This document shows positions 26,309 through 34,334 of a stretch of DNA of 62,121 nucleotides, piece by piece. The stretch's first letter is position 1. Each line of letters begins with the position of its first letter. Under the pieces are notes generated by a model that was given only the letters and a program-made list of their open reading frames with translations, searched no databases and was not told the DNA's origin. Both the position numbers and the translations under genes were made by a program. Origin of the DNA: an uncultured Eubacteriales bacterium. GTDB lineage: Bacteria > Bacillota > Clostridia > Oscillospirales > Oscillospiraceae. Location of the stretch: contig CAUGSS010000013.1 in assembly GCA_959602365.1 (NCBI GenBank), positions 1 to 62,121 on the forward strand, written 5' to 3'.

Positions 26309-26348
26309 ACCTCCAGTTTAATGAATCTTGAGTTCATCAAACTGGAGG
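26309..26348. promoter_or_regulatory. Near-perfect inverted repeat upstream of the recombinase remnant
   Basis: CCTCCAGTTTAATGAA faces TTCATCAAACTGGAGG with a 6-8 base centre and one mismatch. One arm contains the ribosome binding site of the XRE-recombinase fusion, so this is either an operator for an XRE repressor or an RNA hairpin that hides the ribosome site. Confidence 0.5.
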
Positions 26349-26963
26349 CAGGCGGGGAACGGCAATTCAATAAAAGATAAGCTTAAGAAATTATTTCCAA
26401 GTCAGTTTAAAATAGCACCAAAGGTATGTTTTCAGTAAAATAAAAGTAGAGCGAAAGGTCACGAAAAGTTAAGTGGGAGGGATGGCGAAAGAAGAGCCAT
26501 TTCAGCACTTGAAGAAACAGCTACCCTTAGTTTGTCAAGGAATAAAGGAGGTAGCAGAAAGGTGAAGGTTAAAACATTGTAGTCTAAGCACCATCCTGAA
26601 AAAGGGCGCACAAAACCAAGCTCACTAAAAGTGGGCGAAAAACAAAGGTAAATCTATCTATTTGACAGGCGCAAATTTCTACACTTCCGACAACGGGGAA
26701 AAGGGCCGCAGAACGCAAAAAAGCGGGGCCTCCGACCTGAAAAATCAGGCGGAGGCCCCACAACGCTTTCGTCAAACGAAAATTTACACCGCAATAAACA
26801 AAGATAAATCAAAAGGCCCACGTTCGACCCAATATCCATTTCACTCAGTCCCCACGGCCCGTGCCGGACCGCTTTCATGCGCCGCTGGCAGCGCCGGAAA
26901 ACAGGATCATATAAGAGCAAAGCGGCAGGCTGTTACAGATGACCTGCCGCCATGACTTGAACG
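26349..26963. other. Gene-free AT-richer stretch with the array 1 terminator
   Basis: No gene is seen in about 615 bp. GGGGCCTCCG (26725-26734) and CGGAGGCCCC (26750-26759), with inner CCTGA/TCAGG pairing, form a strong hairpin. On the minus strand it is followed by GCTTTTTTGCG, so it is the probable terminator of the leftward CRISPR array 1 transcript. Confidence 0.6.
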
Positions 26964-27389
26964 GTTTCAATCCCTTATATAGGTTAAGGTAGTTGTGAGT
27001 GCAGAAGCTAGCCCGCTTATCTTTCCCGTTTCAATCCCTTATATAGGTTAAGGTAGGAGGTCCGTAAGGGCTTAGTCGACTAGGTAATTGGGTTTCAATC
27101 CCTTATATAGGTTAAGGTAGTCGATGCCTTCTGCTTCGCAGCGCCGAAGTCTGAGCTTGTTTCAATCCCTTATATAGGTTAAGGTAGTTATTATAGGCGG
27201 GTGTTGTCGTTCCGCACTTGCAGGAAAGGTTTCAATCCCTTATATAGGTTAAGGTAGAAAACAAGGCCGTATGCAAAGCTTGTGGCGGAGTTTGTTTCAA
27301 TCCCTTATATAGGTTAAGGTAGATCCCAGACATCAAGCGAGCCGTATCGTGATTAGGAGAGTTTCAATCCCTTATATAGGTTAAGGTAG
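26964..27389 (-). CRISPR. CRISPR array 1: 7 repeats, 6 spacers
   Basis: Seven identical 29-bp repeats (plus strand begins GTTTCAATCCCTTATA and ends GGTTAAGGTAG) start at 26964, 27028, 27092, 27159, 27229, 27294 and 27361. Spacers are 35, 35, 38, 41, 36 and 38 bp and all differ. Read on the minus strand the repeat ends in ATTGAAAC, the usual 8-base 5' handle of type I-B/III crRNAs, so transcription is leftward; the consensus promoter at 27414-27442 agrees. Array 2 has a related but different repeat. No cas gene adjoins this array apart from the broken reverse transcriptase. Confidence 0.97.
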
Positions 27390-27613
27390 TGGAATATTTT
27401 GTATTCTATTTAAATTATACGCCGGATATCTTGTGTTGTCAAGTCGGAAGGTGGCAGATTCAGCTCAAAATATTTCGTTAACTGTTAAAAGCGGAGCTGA
27501 TTTTTTCCTGCGTTTTTTCGGATACTACTTCGCGAAATATGCCGGTTACCGAAAAGAATTGTGTTTAGGGAATACTCATGTTATTATAAATTTTAAAAGG
27601 CAGGTGCAATGGG
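27390..27613 (-). promoter_or_regulatory. Leader and promoter of CRISPR array 1
   Basis: On the minus strand a full consensus promoter is present: TTGACA (27442-27437), 17-bp spacer, TATAAT (27419-27414), placing the start about 18 bp before the first repeat. The leader is AT-rich. On the plus strand CAGCTC... GAGCTGA followed by TTTTTT (about 27460-27510) is a possible terminator or attenuator before the reverse transcriptase. Confidence 0.85.
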
Positions 27614-28267
27614 ATGATCAAAGATATCTTTCAAAAGGAAAAATTGCTGTATTATGCGCAGGAATTAAAAAAGAAAAAATTCAAGCCGGGCTTTGACGGT
27701 ATGAGCGCACAGTCGGCGCTTCTTTGGCTTGAGATAAATGGAGAAACTTTGATTCGGCGGCTGCTTCGCGGAAGTTATGATCCCATGCCTGCCGTAGGAT
27801 TTTACACCGCGAAACAAAATGGAGGCTATCGTCAATTGGCCAAGCTGTCGGCGTTGGACATGGTGATCCAAAATACGCTCATCTCCGGAGTGACTCCTGC
27901 ATGTGAAAGCCAGTTTTCCGATTATACCTATGCATATCGCCCCAACTGCGGCGTCACCGCAGCTGTCCGCAGTTTTTGTGAATACGGAAGTCACTGCGCC
28001 TATGCCGCCGTGATTGACCCAAACGCATGTTATGACAATATTGACCACGAGGTCCTTGAATCCGCGCTGCTGGAGATGCTGCAAGAGGAAGCTATTGTTG
28101 CTTTAATGATGAAGTACGTTCGGATGCCCGTATTCTCGGAGGGAGAGATCCACTATGTGACAAAGGGTATTTTGCAGGGTGCGCCGTTGAGCAATCTGAT
28201 GTGCAACATCTATTTTACATCACTGGATCGCTATTTGGCGCAGAACGGGATCCCGTTTATCCGGTAG
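27614..28267 (+). pseudogene. Reverse transcriptase N-terminal part, cut before the YxDD motif
   Basis: A 217-residue open frame with the finger and first palm motifs of group II-intron-like or CRISPR-associated reverse transcriptases: FKPGFDGMSAQSA (motif 0), YTYAYRPNCGVTAAV, motif A AAVIDPNACYDNIDHEVL with catalytic Asp, and motif B GILQGAPLSNLMCNIY. It stops after GIPFIR, where relatives continue YADD, so the second catalytic box, thumb and any fused Cas1 are missing. The break coincides with the left end of an IS256-type element. Position beside the leader of array 1 suggests a former CRISPR adaptation gene (inference). Confidence 0.85.
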
Positions 28268-28610
28268 ATAAGGTACAATAAGTTTCCCAAAAATAAAAGA
28301 GACATGGTTTTGCAGAACTCAGGTAGAATGACGTTGCGACACAAAACATTCGAAAGGAGATAGCAAACCATGTCTGAGAAGATTGTACAGCTTAACGAGG
28401 AAGTTATCAAGGGGCAGCTTCCCGGAGGTCACTCTGCCCTCATGCTGGCCTGTGCCCGTCTGCGCCATGAGGCCGGCACCCAGTGGGGCAACAAGAAGCA
28501 TATGAATATGAAGCTCCTGGAGGTTGCCCTTGAGGACGCCTCCGTTGTTGGCTGACTTCTTCACACCAGAGCCTGCAAACCAATTTGCGAAAATTATTGA
28601 CACGACCCAG
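28266..28610 (+). mobile_element. Internally deleted IS256-family element
   Basis: Terminal inverted repeats are visible: TACAATAAGTTTCCCAAA (28274-28291) and, at the other end, TTTGCGAAAATTATTGACA (28584-28602), whose complement matches the first at about 14 of 18 positions. Between them is a 61-codon frame joining the first about 17 and last about 44 residues of an IS256 transposase. The element is about 345 bp instead of about 1.3 kb and could only move with help from an intact relative. Outer limits are approximate because no target duplication is clear. Confidence 0.75.
28370..28555 (+). pseudogene. IS256-family transposase with internal deletion
   Basis: The 61-residue product begins MSEKIVQLNEEVIKGQL, the conserved N-terminus of this IS256 branch, and continues with HSALMLACARLRHEAGTQWG and KKHMNMKLLEVALEDASVVG, the conserved C-terminus. 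About 330 residues including all three catalytic DDE residues are missing, in frame. GAAAGGAG precedes the ATG, so a short peptide could still be made. Confidence 0.85.
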
Positions 28611-28792
28611 GCCAGCGTCGTGATTTACGGCCTGATTGAGACGGCGAAGGAGAACGATCTGGGGACCCCTACCGCTATCTGGTTTGGATTTTACAGAACG
28701 CGCCCAGCCGGCGCCAGACAGAGGAAACCTGGGCAGAGGCATTTCTACCCGTGCGTGCCCCTCAAGTATGCAAAATTTCAAAGGCTCGTTGA
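28605..28792 (+). pseudogene. IS66-family transposase C-terminal fragment
   Basis: TQASVVIYGLIETAKENDL, then after a 2-base insertion near 28662 DPYRYLVWILQNAP and ending LPVRAPQVCKISKAR before a stop at 28792, matches the C-terminal tail of IS66 TnpC. Everything upstream has been removed where the IS256 element abuts. It shows that at least two insertion sequences have stacked at the reverse transcriptase break. Confidence 0.75.
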
Positions 28793-28835
28793 CCGCTATC
28801 CCAAAGCTTTTCGCTCCGGAATAGCGGTTTTTATT
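28793..28835 (+). terminator. Terminator left from the IS66 element
   Basis: CCGCTAT (28793-28799) and ATAGCGG (28821-28827) form a stem followed by TTTTTATTT. Confidence 0.7.
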
Positions 28836-28994
28836 TGGGAGCGCTAATAGATCTGACGGTTACGAGAGACCGCAGATCATCCCAGATTGATAAAGAGACA
28901 GGAACTATGTGACAGCAAAATGGCTGTGCGTCCCTCCGCCCCGCCGGGCCGTGGCCGGCTGGCGGCGGAGGGCGGTCCCTTGGGTGCCGGTCCC

Positions 28995-29570
28995 TCAGAA
29001 CAGCTCCGAGCGGATGGCGTCCACAAGGCCGTAGTCTACCGCCGCCTGGGCGTCTAGGAAGTAGTTTCGGTCGGTGTCCCGGCAGATGCGCTCCAGGGGC
29101 TGGCCGGTGTGCTCTGCCAGCAGCCGGTTCAGCCGGGCCTTGATCCGGCCGATGTGGGCGGCGGCGATCTCCACGTCCGCCGCCTGGCCCTGGGCCTCCC
29201 CCATCACCTGGTGGATCATCACCTCGCTGTTGGGCAGGGCGAAGCGCTTGCCGCGGGTGCCGGCGGCCAGCAGTACCGCCCCCATGGAGGCCGCCAGCCC
29301 CAGGCAGATGGTGGAGACGGGGCAGGGCACCCCCTGGATGGCGTCATAGATGGCCAGCCCCGCGGTGACGCTGCCGCCGGGGCTGTTGATGTACAGCAGA
29401 ATCTCCCCGGTCCCGGAGGAGGCGAGGTACATGAGTTGCTGGACCACCTCGGCGGCCAGGGCGTCGGTGATGGTGTCGGTCAAAAACACCGCCCGGCGCT
29501 GCCGGAGCAGGTAGCTGGGCAGGTCCAGCGACGCGCGGGAGTAGCGGTCTGTATATTCCACAAATGGCAT
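28995..29570 (-). CDS. ClpP-family serine peptidase
   Basis: A 191-residue protein of normal ClpP length with the full triad: nucleophile Ser in GLAASMGAVLLAAG (near 97), His in EVMIHQVMG (near 122) and Asp in CRDTDRNYFL (near 171); the oligomer handle LYINSPGGSVTAGLAIYD is intact. It normally forms tetradecamers fed by a Clp ATPase. Here it is the last gene of a leftward operon behind a VirD4-like ATPase and an unrecognised protein, 19 bp apart, so it is a second, specialised ClpP rather than the housekeeping one (inference). GAGGAGG precedes the ATG. Confidence 0.93.
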   Translation of the reverse strand: MPFVEYTDRYSRASLDLPSYLLRQRRAVFLTDTITDALAAEVVQQLMYLASSGTGEILLYINSPGGSVTAGLAIYDAIQGVPCPVSTICLGLAASMGAVLLAAGTRGKRFALPNSEVMIHQVMGEAQGQAADVEIAAAHIGRIKARLNRLLAEHTGQPLERICRDTDRNYFLDAQAAVDYGLVDAIRSELF

Positions 29571-29589
29571 AGTTTGTTACCTCCTCTTG

Positions 29590-31143
29590 TCAGTCGTCGC
29601 CAAACAGCTCGTCCAGGTTCCCCGACGGCACCCCGCCGCCGGGCCGCCCCCGGAGGGCCCTGGCGTCCTCCAGCATCTCTGAGGCGGTATAGACCGGGAC
29701 GGCGGGGAAGGAATTGGTCGGCGTTGGGGTGAAGCTGGTGTAGCCCTCTAGGAAGTGGTATTGGCTGATGTCGGGCATAGCGGACACAAAGTGTCGGTTG
29801 CCGGAGGTGAAGTAGACCTCGGTGTGGGTCCAGCCCTTCTTCAGCCCCTGCAGATCCTCCACCCGCAGGATGGGCCGTGGTTTTCCGTCTGGGGTGACCT
29901 CCGTGTTCCCCGCCCGGCGGGACAGGTACTCCAGCAGGGGCAGCTCCGGGGAGTTGAGGAAGTACAGGTTGCTGCAGTTGGCCAGGATGGTGTCTGCCTC
30001 CGCCGGGTAGCAGGCCTGGAGCTGCTTCATGCTCTGGCAGACGATGTACCAGCGGATGTTGCGGCTGCGGTGGGCGCTGATGTTGCGGGCCATGCCCGGG
30101 ACGTAGTAGTTGCAGAACTCGTCGCACAGGAAGTTGACCCGCCGGGGCAGGGCCCCGCCCAGGGCGTAGGCGTCGGAGACCAGGGCGGCGCTGATCTGCT
30201 GGAGCAGCAGGCCGACGATCCGGGTGTAGGTCTCCACTTCGTCGGGCACGATCAGGAACAGAGCGATGGGTCGCTTGTAGAGGTCGTGGATATCGAAGGT
30301 GCTGTGGTTGCTGAGCATCCGCAGGAGCTTCTCGTCGGTGACAAAGCTGGTCAGCATGCTATTGACGGTGGCCAGGGTGCTCATCTTGGTCTTGTCCGGC
30401 TCGGAGAGGACGGAGCGGAGCATGGTCATGATGTTGTCATCCTTGTCCTCGTCCAGTAGATCCGCCACCTGCTCCAGCAGCTGGCAGCTCTTGGTGTCGG
30501 TATAGGAGGCCAGGGAGAGCATGTTGATCTGCTCCGGCTGCCGGCACAGGCGGAACATCAGCACAATGGTAGCCACCAGGTACTGCTTGGCGGTCATCTC
30601 CCAGAAGGGGTCGGCCTTGGTGCCGTGGTAAAAAGCGGACAGGGCCTCGGCGATGTCATTGACCAGCTTGACCGCCTCGTCCCGCTGCCCCGCAGTATAC
30701 AGCCGGTAGGGCTCCAGCAGCAGGTTGTAGCCGTCCCCGTCCTTATCCCGGAAGTTGAGGAAGCGGCAGTCGTAGCCTCGGGCCTCCAGCAGGCCCCGGA
30801 TCTGGGGGAAGGAGACGCCGTTGGAGAGCTCCCCCTTGATGTCCAGGATGACCATGGACTCCCCGGCCTGGGCCAGGATGGCCATCAGGGGCAGGATCAG
30901 CGTCCGGGTCTTTTTGCTGGCGGTGGCGCCGAAGACGATGGTCATCTCGTTTTCGGTGTTCAGCACCATGTCGGTGCCGTCGCTGAGGACCGGCATGCCG
31001 CCGGCGGGGAGGGGGACCCCCGCCTCCAGCCGGGCCGGGGTGTAGGCCTCCCGGAGTTCCTCCTCGGTGGAAAAGCCCGCGGACTCCTCGGGGAAGGCGT
31101 AGGGCCGCCAGTCCGACTCAAAGGTATAGTGCCGCCGTCTCAT
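29590..31143 (-). CDS. VirD4/TraG-like P-loop ATPase (type IV coupling protein family) with altered Walker A
   Basis: A 517-residue protein related to conjugative coupling proteins: P-loop region VFGATASKKTRTLILP near 72-87, TLILDIKGEL-like MVILDIKGELS, Walker B FLCDEFCNYY near 340, and the ARGIRWYIVCQSMKQL-like sensor stretch NIRWYIVCQSMKQLQ. It lacks the N-terminal membrane helices of true VirD4. The Walker A motif is GATASKKT, with Lys replacing the usual last Gly, which may change nucleotide binding. No relaxase or other transfer gene is nearby, so a non-conjugative role is likely. ATG 31143 is six bases after GAGGGGGG; the GTG at 31149 touches that site. Overlaps the upstream gene by 26 bp. 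Confidence 0.85.
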   Translation of the reverse strand: MRRRHYTFESDWRPYAFPEESAGFSTEEELREAYTPARLEAGVPLPAGGMPVLSDGTDMVLNTENEMTIVFGATASKKTRTLILPLMAILAQAGESMVILDIKGELSNGVSFPQIRGLLEARGYDCRFLNFRDKDGDGYNLLLEPYRLYTAGQRDEAVKLVNDIAEALSAFYHGTKADPFWEMTAKQYLVATIVLMFRLCRQPEQINMLSLASYTDTKSCQLLEQVADLLDEDKDDNIMTMLRSVLSEPDKTKMSTLATVNSMLTSFVTDEKLLRMLSNHSTFDIHDLYKRPIALFLIVPDEVETYTRIVGLLLQQISAALVSDAYALGGALPRRVNFLCDEFCNYYVPGMARNISAHRSRNIRWYIVCQSMKQLQACYPAEADTILANCSNLYFLNSPELPLLEYLSRRAGNTEVTPDGKPRPILRVEDLQGLKKGWTHTEVYFTSGNRHFVSAMPDISQYHFLEGYTSFTPTPTNSFPAVPVYTASEMLEDARALRGRPGGGVPSGNLDELFGDD

Positions 31144-31876
31144 CGTCACCCCCCCTCGCCTTGGACGCCTCCCCCGCCAGCAGGGCCACCAGGGTGTCCG
31201 TCCGGTTTAAATAGTTGCGCATGGTCTCCGCGCCGTCGGCCGCCTCGGCCTCCACGACTTCCTCCACCACCCGCTCCAGCACCGTCAGGCTGCGCCCCTG
31301 GGCCAGCCGGGGGGAGAGCAGGGCCTCCGTCAGCAGCCGGGCCGCCTCCGGGGGTGCCTCCCGGCCGTTTTGGTGGAAGCGGGCGCGCAGCAGCCGCTCC
31401 AGCCGCTCCGGGTCCCGGCAGAGCCGCCGGTCCGAGAGCCGGGGGGTCAGATAGAGGGCGCAGGCGGAGAGGAAGCGGGCCATCTGCCGCTCCGGGCAGT
31501 TCCGGACCACCAGCCAGCCCTGCCAGATGTCCCGGTGGTCGTAGAGGTACTTCAGCAGGACGGTAAAATACTCCTCCTCCTCGCGGCCCAGCCACTCGGA
31601 CACCTCGGCGGCCATGATGCCCCGGAACTCGGCCCGGAGTCCGGTGACCTCTTTCACGCAGAGGATCAGCCGCCGCAGCTCAGGGAACCGCTCGCAGGGC
31701 GGCACATAGCGCACCCGGCAGAAGGCGTAGGGCTGTCTGCCCCGGAAGCGCTCCGGGTGCTTCTGGAACGCCTGCTCCGCCAGGCGCTCCACCAGCGCCT
31801 CCGGCTCCGTCAGGTCGATCCACGGGACGGTCACATGGCCGGCCACGCTCTCTTGTAGTAAACTCAATTCATTCAC
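31118..31876 (-). CDS. Hypothetical protein, first gene of the VirD4-ClpP operon
   Basis: A 252-residue protein I do not recognise. It is charged and mostly helical, with Arg/Glu-rich stretches (RLSDRRLCRDPERLERLLRAR) and a C-terminal helix (TVLERVVEEVVEAEAAD). No membrane segment, signal peptide or nucleotide motif is seen. Its end overlaps the VirD4-like gene by 26 bp, so the two are translationally coupled and it may be a cofactor or adaptor of that ATPase. It is divergent from the GTPase/FHA/SEDS operon. Confidence 0.7.
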   Translation of the reverse strand: MNELSLLQESVAGHVTVPWIDLTEPEALVERLAEQAFQKHPERFRGRQPYAFCRVRYVPPCERFPELRRLILCVKEVTGLRAEFRGIMAAEVSEWLGREEEEYFTVLLKYLYDHRDIWQGWLVVRNCPERQMARFLSACALYLTPRLSDRRLCRDPERLERLLRARFHQNGREAPPEAARLLTEALLSPRLAQGRSLTVLERVVEEVVEAEAADGAETMRNYLNRTDTLVALLAGEASKARGGDDETAALYL

Positions 31877-32511
31877 CCCACATAGAATCGGCGTTTGGAT
31901 CTGTTGTGTCTGCCTGGATAATCGGCGGAAAAGGCAAAATTCAGCGGCGGGAACAAAATTATTTCAAAGGAAAGGGCGCACTCTCTGTCCGTGAGCGTGA
32001 GAGGGGACGCGGCCCTGCCCGGTTTTCTTTTTGGAGTGGCTGGCATACACAAACGCGCCCGGCGGAACAGTTCGTTTCCGCCGGGCGCTTTGTATCTTGT
32101 TTTGTATATATGTAGTTCAGTCCGGTTTTCCACCGGACTGACTTCCTTTTTTGCACTGGGGCCACCCCCGGAAAATGTAGTTTTTGGAATTGACCAATCT
32201 CCCCCGCTGCGCTGCCCCCACGCCGGCACCGCCGCGCCCGCAGGGGACTCTTTTGCCCCTGGGGAAAACCCCGCCGCCCGGCCAGAAAAAATAATTTCTA
32301 CAGGATACAGAAATATTCGATTTCTGACGATTATTGAGAGTAGAAGCGGTCAGTTCCCCGGGCGCCGCGTCGGAGAGGAGGCGGGGATACGGGTGGGGCC
32401 GGGCGCCGCCGGCGTGCGCCGGCGGCGTACCCCGGCGCGGTGGGAGAGCGTCCCATCCGCACCGGGCGGGACGCGCGAGGCAACACAGAGAAGACGAAGG
32501 AGTGGAGCGAC
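31877..32511. promoter_or_regulatory. 635-bp divergent control region with two terminators and a dyad
   Basis: Between the two divergent operons lie a hairpin GCGCCCGGCGGAA / TTCCGCCGGGCGC (32055-32088) followed by TTTGTATCTTGTTTTG, and a second hairpin CAGTCCGGT / ACCGGACTG (32118-32140) followed by a T-rich run. Two plus-strand terminators inside a promoter region suggest a short RNA from about 31950-32090 or attenuation. A dyad CAGAAAT-ATTCG-ATTTCTG (32308-32326) lies about 190 bp before the rightward operon and could be an operator. The promoters are not clear. No protein gene is seen. Confidence 0.55.
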
Positions 32512-33105
32512 GTGAAGAAACTACGAACCATAATACACGGGGCCAGCAGCCTCTTTGCATTCCTGCTGGCGCTCCGGTGGGGGATCTGGCTGTTGGGCCA
32601 GATCCCGCCGGCGCTGGGCCTGTGGCAGGCCTTTTTGGGCTCCGCCCTGGGGCGGGTCGCGGCGTACCAGTTTACCGCCGGGGCGCTCAGCGCCGTGCCC
32701 TGGGACGCCTGTATCAACATCCTGCTGGGCAAACCGGGCACGACGGTCTACCTGGCGCTGTGCGCCCTGGGCTGGGTCAAAGACCGGTTTCCCGCCCATC
32801 TGCTGCGCAACGGCGTCAATGGAATGCGAACCCTCCTGGCCCGGCCGGCGGGACAACGGGTGATCCATCGTCAATATCTGCGGGCATTTCGCGGCGGCCA
32901 TGAGCTCTTCTTCGACCTGACCAAGGAAAAGCGCGCGGAGATCCCTGGCACGGCGCTCAGTGTCGTCCTGGAGGCCGACGGCGCCGCCCTCTGCCGCTCC
33001 GGCAGCTTCCTCCGACTGCTGCCGGAGCGGCAAGTGGTGGCCCTGGACGGTGTGGAACTGGAATATATCCCCTTTACGCGCAAAACAGTGCTGCTCACGA
33101 GATGA
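32512..33105 (+). CDS. Hypothetical membrane protein, first gene of the rightward operon
   Basis: A 197-residue protein. GTG at 32512 is chosen because AAGGAG lies nine bases before it; the open frame reaches back to 32440 without a signal. Two or three hydrophobic segments in residues about 8-95 (IIHGASSLFAFLLALRWGIW; VYLALCALGWV) are followed by a soluble C-terminal domain (about 110-197) rich in beta-like alternation (LSVVLEADGAALCRSGSFLRLLPE). I see no known family. Its stop overlaps the next reading frame, so it is coupled to the GTPase-like gene. Confidence 0.7.
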   Translation: MKKLRTIIHGASSLFAFLLALRWGIWLLGQIPPALGLWQAFLGSALGRVAAYQFTAGALSAVPWDACINILLGKPGTTVYLALCALGWVKDRFPAHLLRNGVNGMRTLLARPAGQRVIHRQYLRAFRGGHELFFDLTKEKRAEIPGTALSVVLEADGAALCRSGSFLRLLPERQVVALDGVELEYIPFTRKTVLLTR

Positions 33106-33119
33106 AAGGAGAAAAAGGA

Positions 33120-34307
33120 ATGATGTCAATCGGAGTCGCTATCGATCGAAACGGAACGCCCTGTCCGGCGAAGGACTGGATATATCAAATCCGCACCCGA
33201 GGCGAGACCGTATATGTCCGGCTGCTGCGCCGGGGGCTCGGCTGGGACGCTGAAGTGGTGCAGACGGAAAACAGCCCCAAACAGGTTTCTGTCTCCGTCA
33301 GGGAGTGTGACCAGGTCAACGGCCTGGCCTATACGGCCGAGCTCGAGATCAGCGTTGGTAAACAGGGCGCGGAGACGGTGGTGCTCATGCCGGAGGACCG
33401 GATCGCCAGATCCTCGCTGACGCGGGCCGCCACAGTGTCGTTTCTGCCGGATTCCGGATATTACCCGACCTTTTTTCTCCCAATGCTCGGCGCAGTGGCC
33501 TCGGGAAAGTCCTGCTTCGCCTGCGCCGCCCAGACCAAGACCGTGGCCCAGCAGATGTGCGAACTCCTCCCCTTTGGCTACGAGACGATCCATACCCTGC
33601 AGAAGCAGCCCCGGCTGGCCCCCACGGAGTTGGGCCGGGTGTCCCAATATCCGTTTAATATTTTGGATAAAAAAGGGAATGTCCGGGCCCTGTGCTATCT
33701 GGTAGATATTAGTGGAGAGACGACCGTCGACCGCCGCCGGGGCAGGGCGCTGGAGGGTATGCTGACGGAGGACAGCATTGGAGGCAACCTGGCGGACGAG
33801 CAAACGGCCAATCGGATTCTCAAACAGATCCTCCGCCTGAGCGATGGGCTCCTGGTTTTCGTCGACCAGCGCGGGTTCCAGCCCGGGGCCAGGGTTCGCG
33901 GGGACGTCCAGCTCCTGCTCCAGCGCCTCAGGCGGCAACGGAAACTGCCAAAAACGATCTGCCTGATCTGCACACACGCCGACGCCCTGCAGAAGCTGCT
34001 GAGAGAGTCGCCGGACAAGCTGGATCTGGGCGGCGCGCGGCTGTGCCCCGACAGTCTGGTCTTCTCGGAGGCCACCAGCGCGGAAGATCCCCGCGAGGCT
34101 ATGAACCAGCACCTTGCCATCGCCGCTCAAGTCTGTAGGCCGCTGCTGGACTCCGCCCTCCCCATGGGTTGCTTCCTGGTCCAGTCGGTGGAAGAAACTG
34201 GAGAAACCGACCCGGCGACGGGCGAGCGGCTGCTGGATTTCAGCAGGGGGACGAATGTTGCTCTTCCACTGGCCTATGTGTTTGAACAGCTCATCCGGAT
34301 CGTTTGA
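33120..34307 (+). CDS. GTPase-like P-loop protein (resembles DO-GTPase of NTP-dependent conflict systems)
   Basis: A 395-residue protein with an N-terminal beta-rich region (about 1-110), then a P-loop LGAVASGKS (near 122), a switch-II-like DISGE (near 199) and THAD (near 289) in the place of the G4 motif NKxD. This spacing fits a TRAFAC-type GTPase such as the conflict-system DO-GTPases. The start at 33120 is eight bases after AAAGGAG; 33102 overlaps the previous gene but lies before that site. The next gene resembles a GAP1-type partner, strengthening the assignment. Assignment is by motif only. Confidence 0.65.
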   Translation: MMSIGVAIDRNGTPCPAKDWIYQIRTRGETVYVRLLRRGLGWDAEVVQTENSPKQVSVSVRECDQVNGLAYTAELEISVGKQGAETVVLMPEDRIARSSLTRAATVSFLPDSGYYPTFFLPMLGAVASGKSCFACAAQTKTVAQQMCELLPFGYETIHTLQKQPRLAPTELGRVSQYPFNILDKKGNVRALCYLVDISGETTVDRRRGRALEGMLTEDSIGGNLADEQTANRILKQILRLSDGLLVFVDQRGFQPGARVRGDVQLLLQRLRRQRKLPKTICLICTHADALQKLLRESPDKLDLGGARLCPDSLVFSEATSAEDPREAMNQHLAIAAQVCRPLLDSALPMGCFLVQSVEETGETDPATGERLLDFSRGTNVALPLAYVFEQLIRIV

Positions 34308-34334
34308 TGGAATTTTTTGGAGGTGTATAGAGAT

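Noticed and set aside
29590..31143. Conjugative element based on the VirD4-like gene
   Set aside because: No relaxase, VirB4, peptidase or pilus gene is seen within 20 kb on either side.
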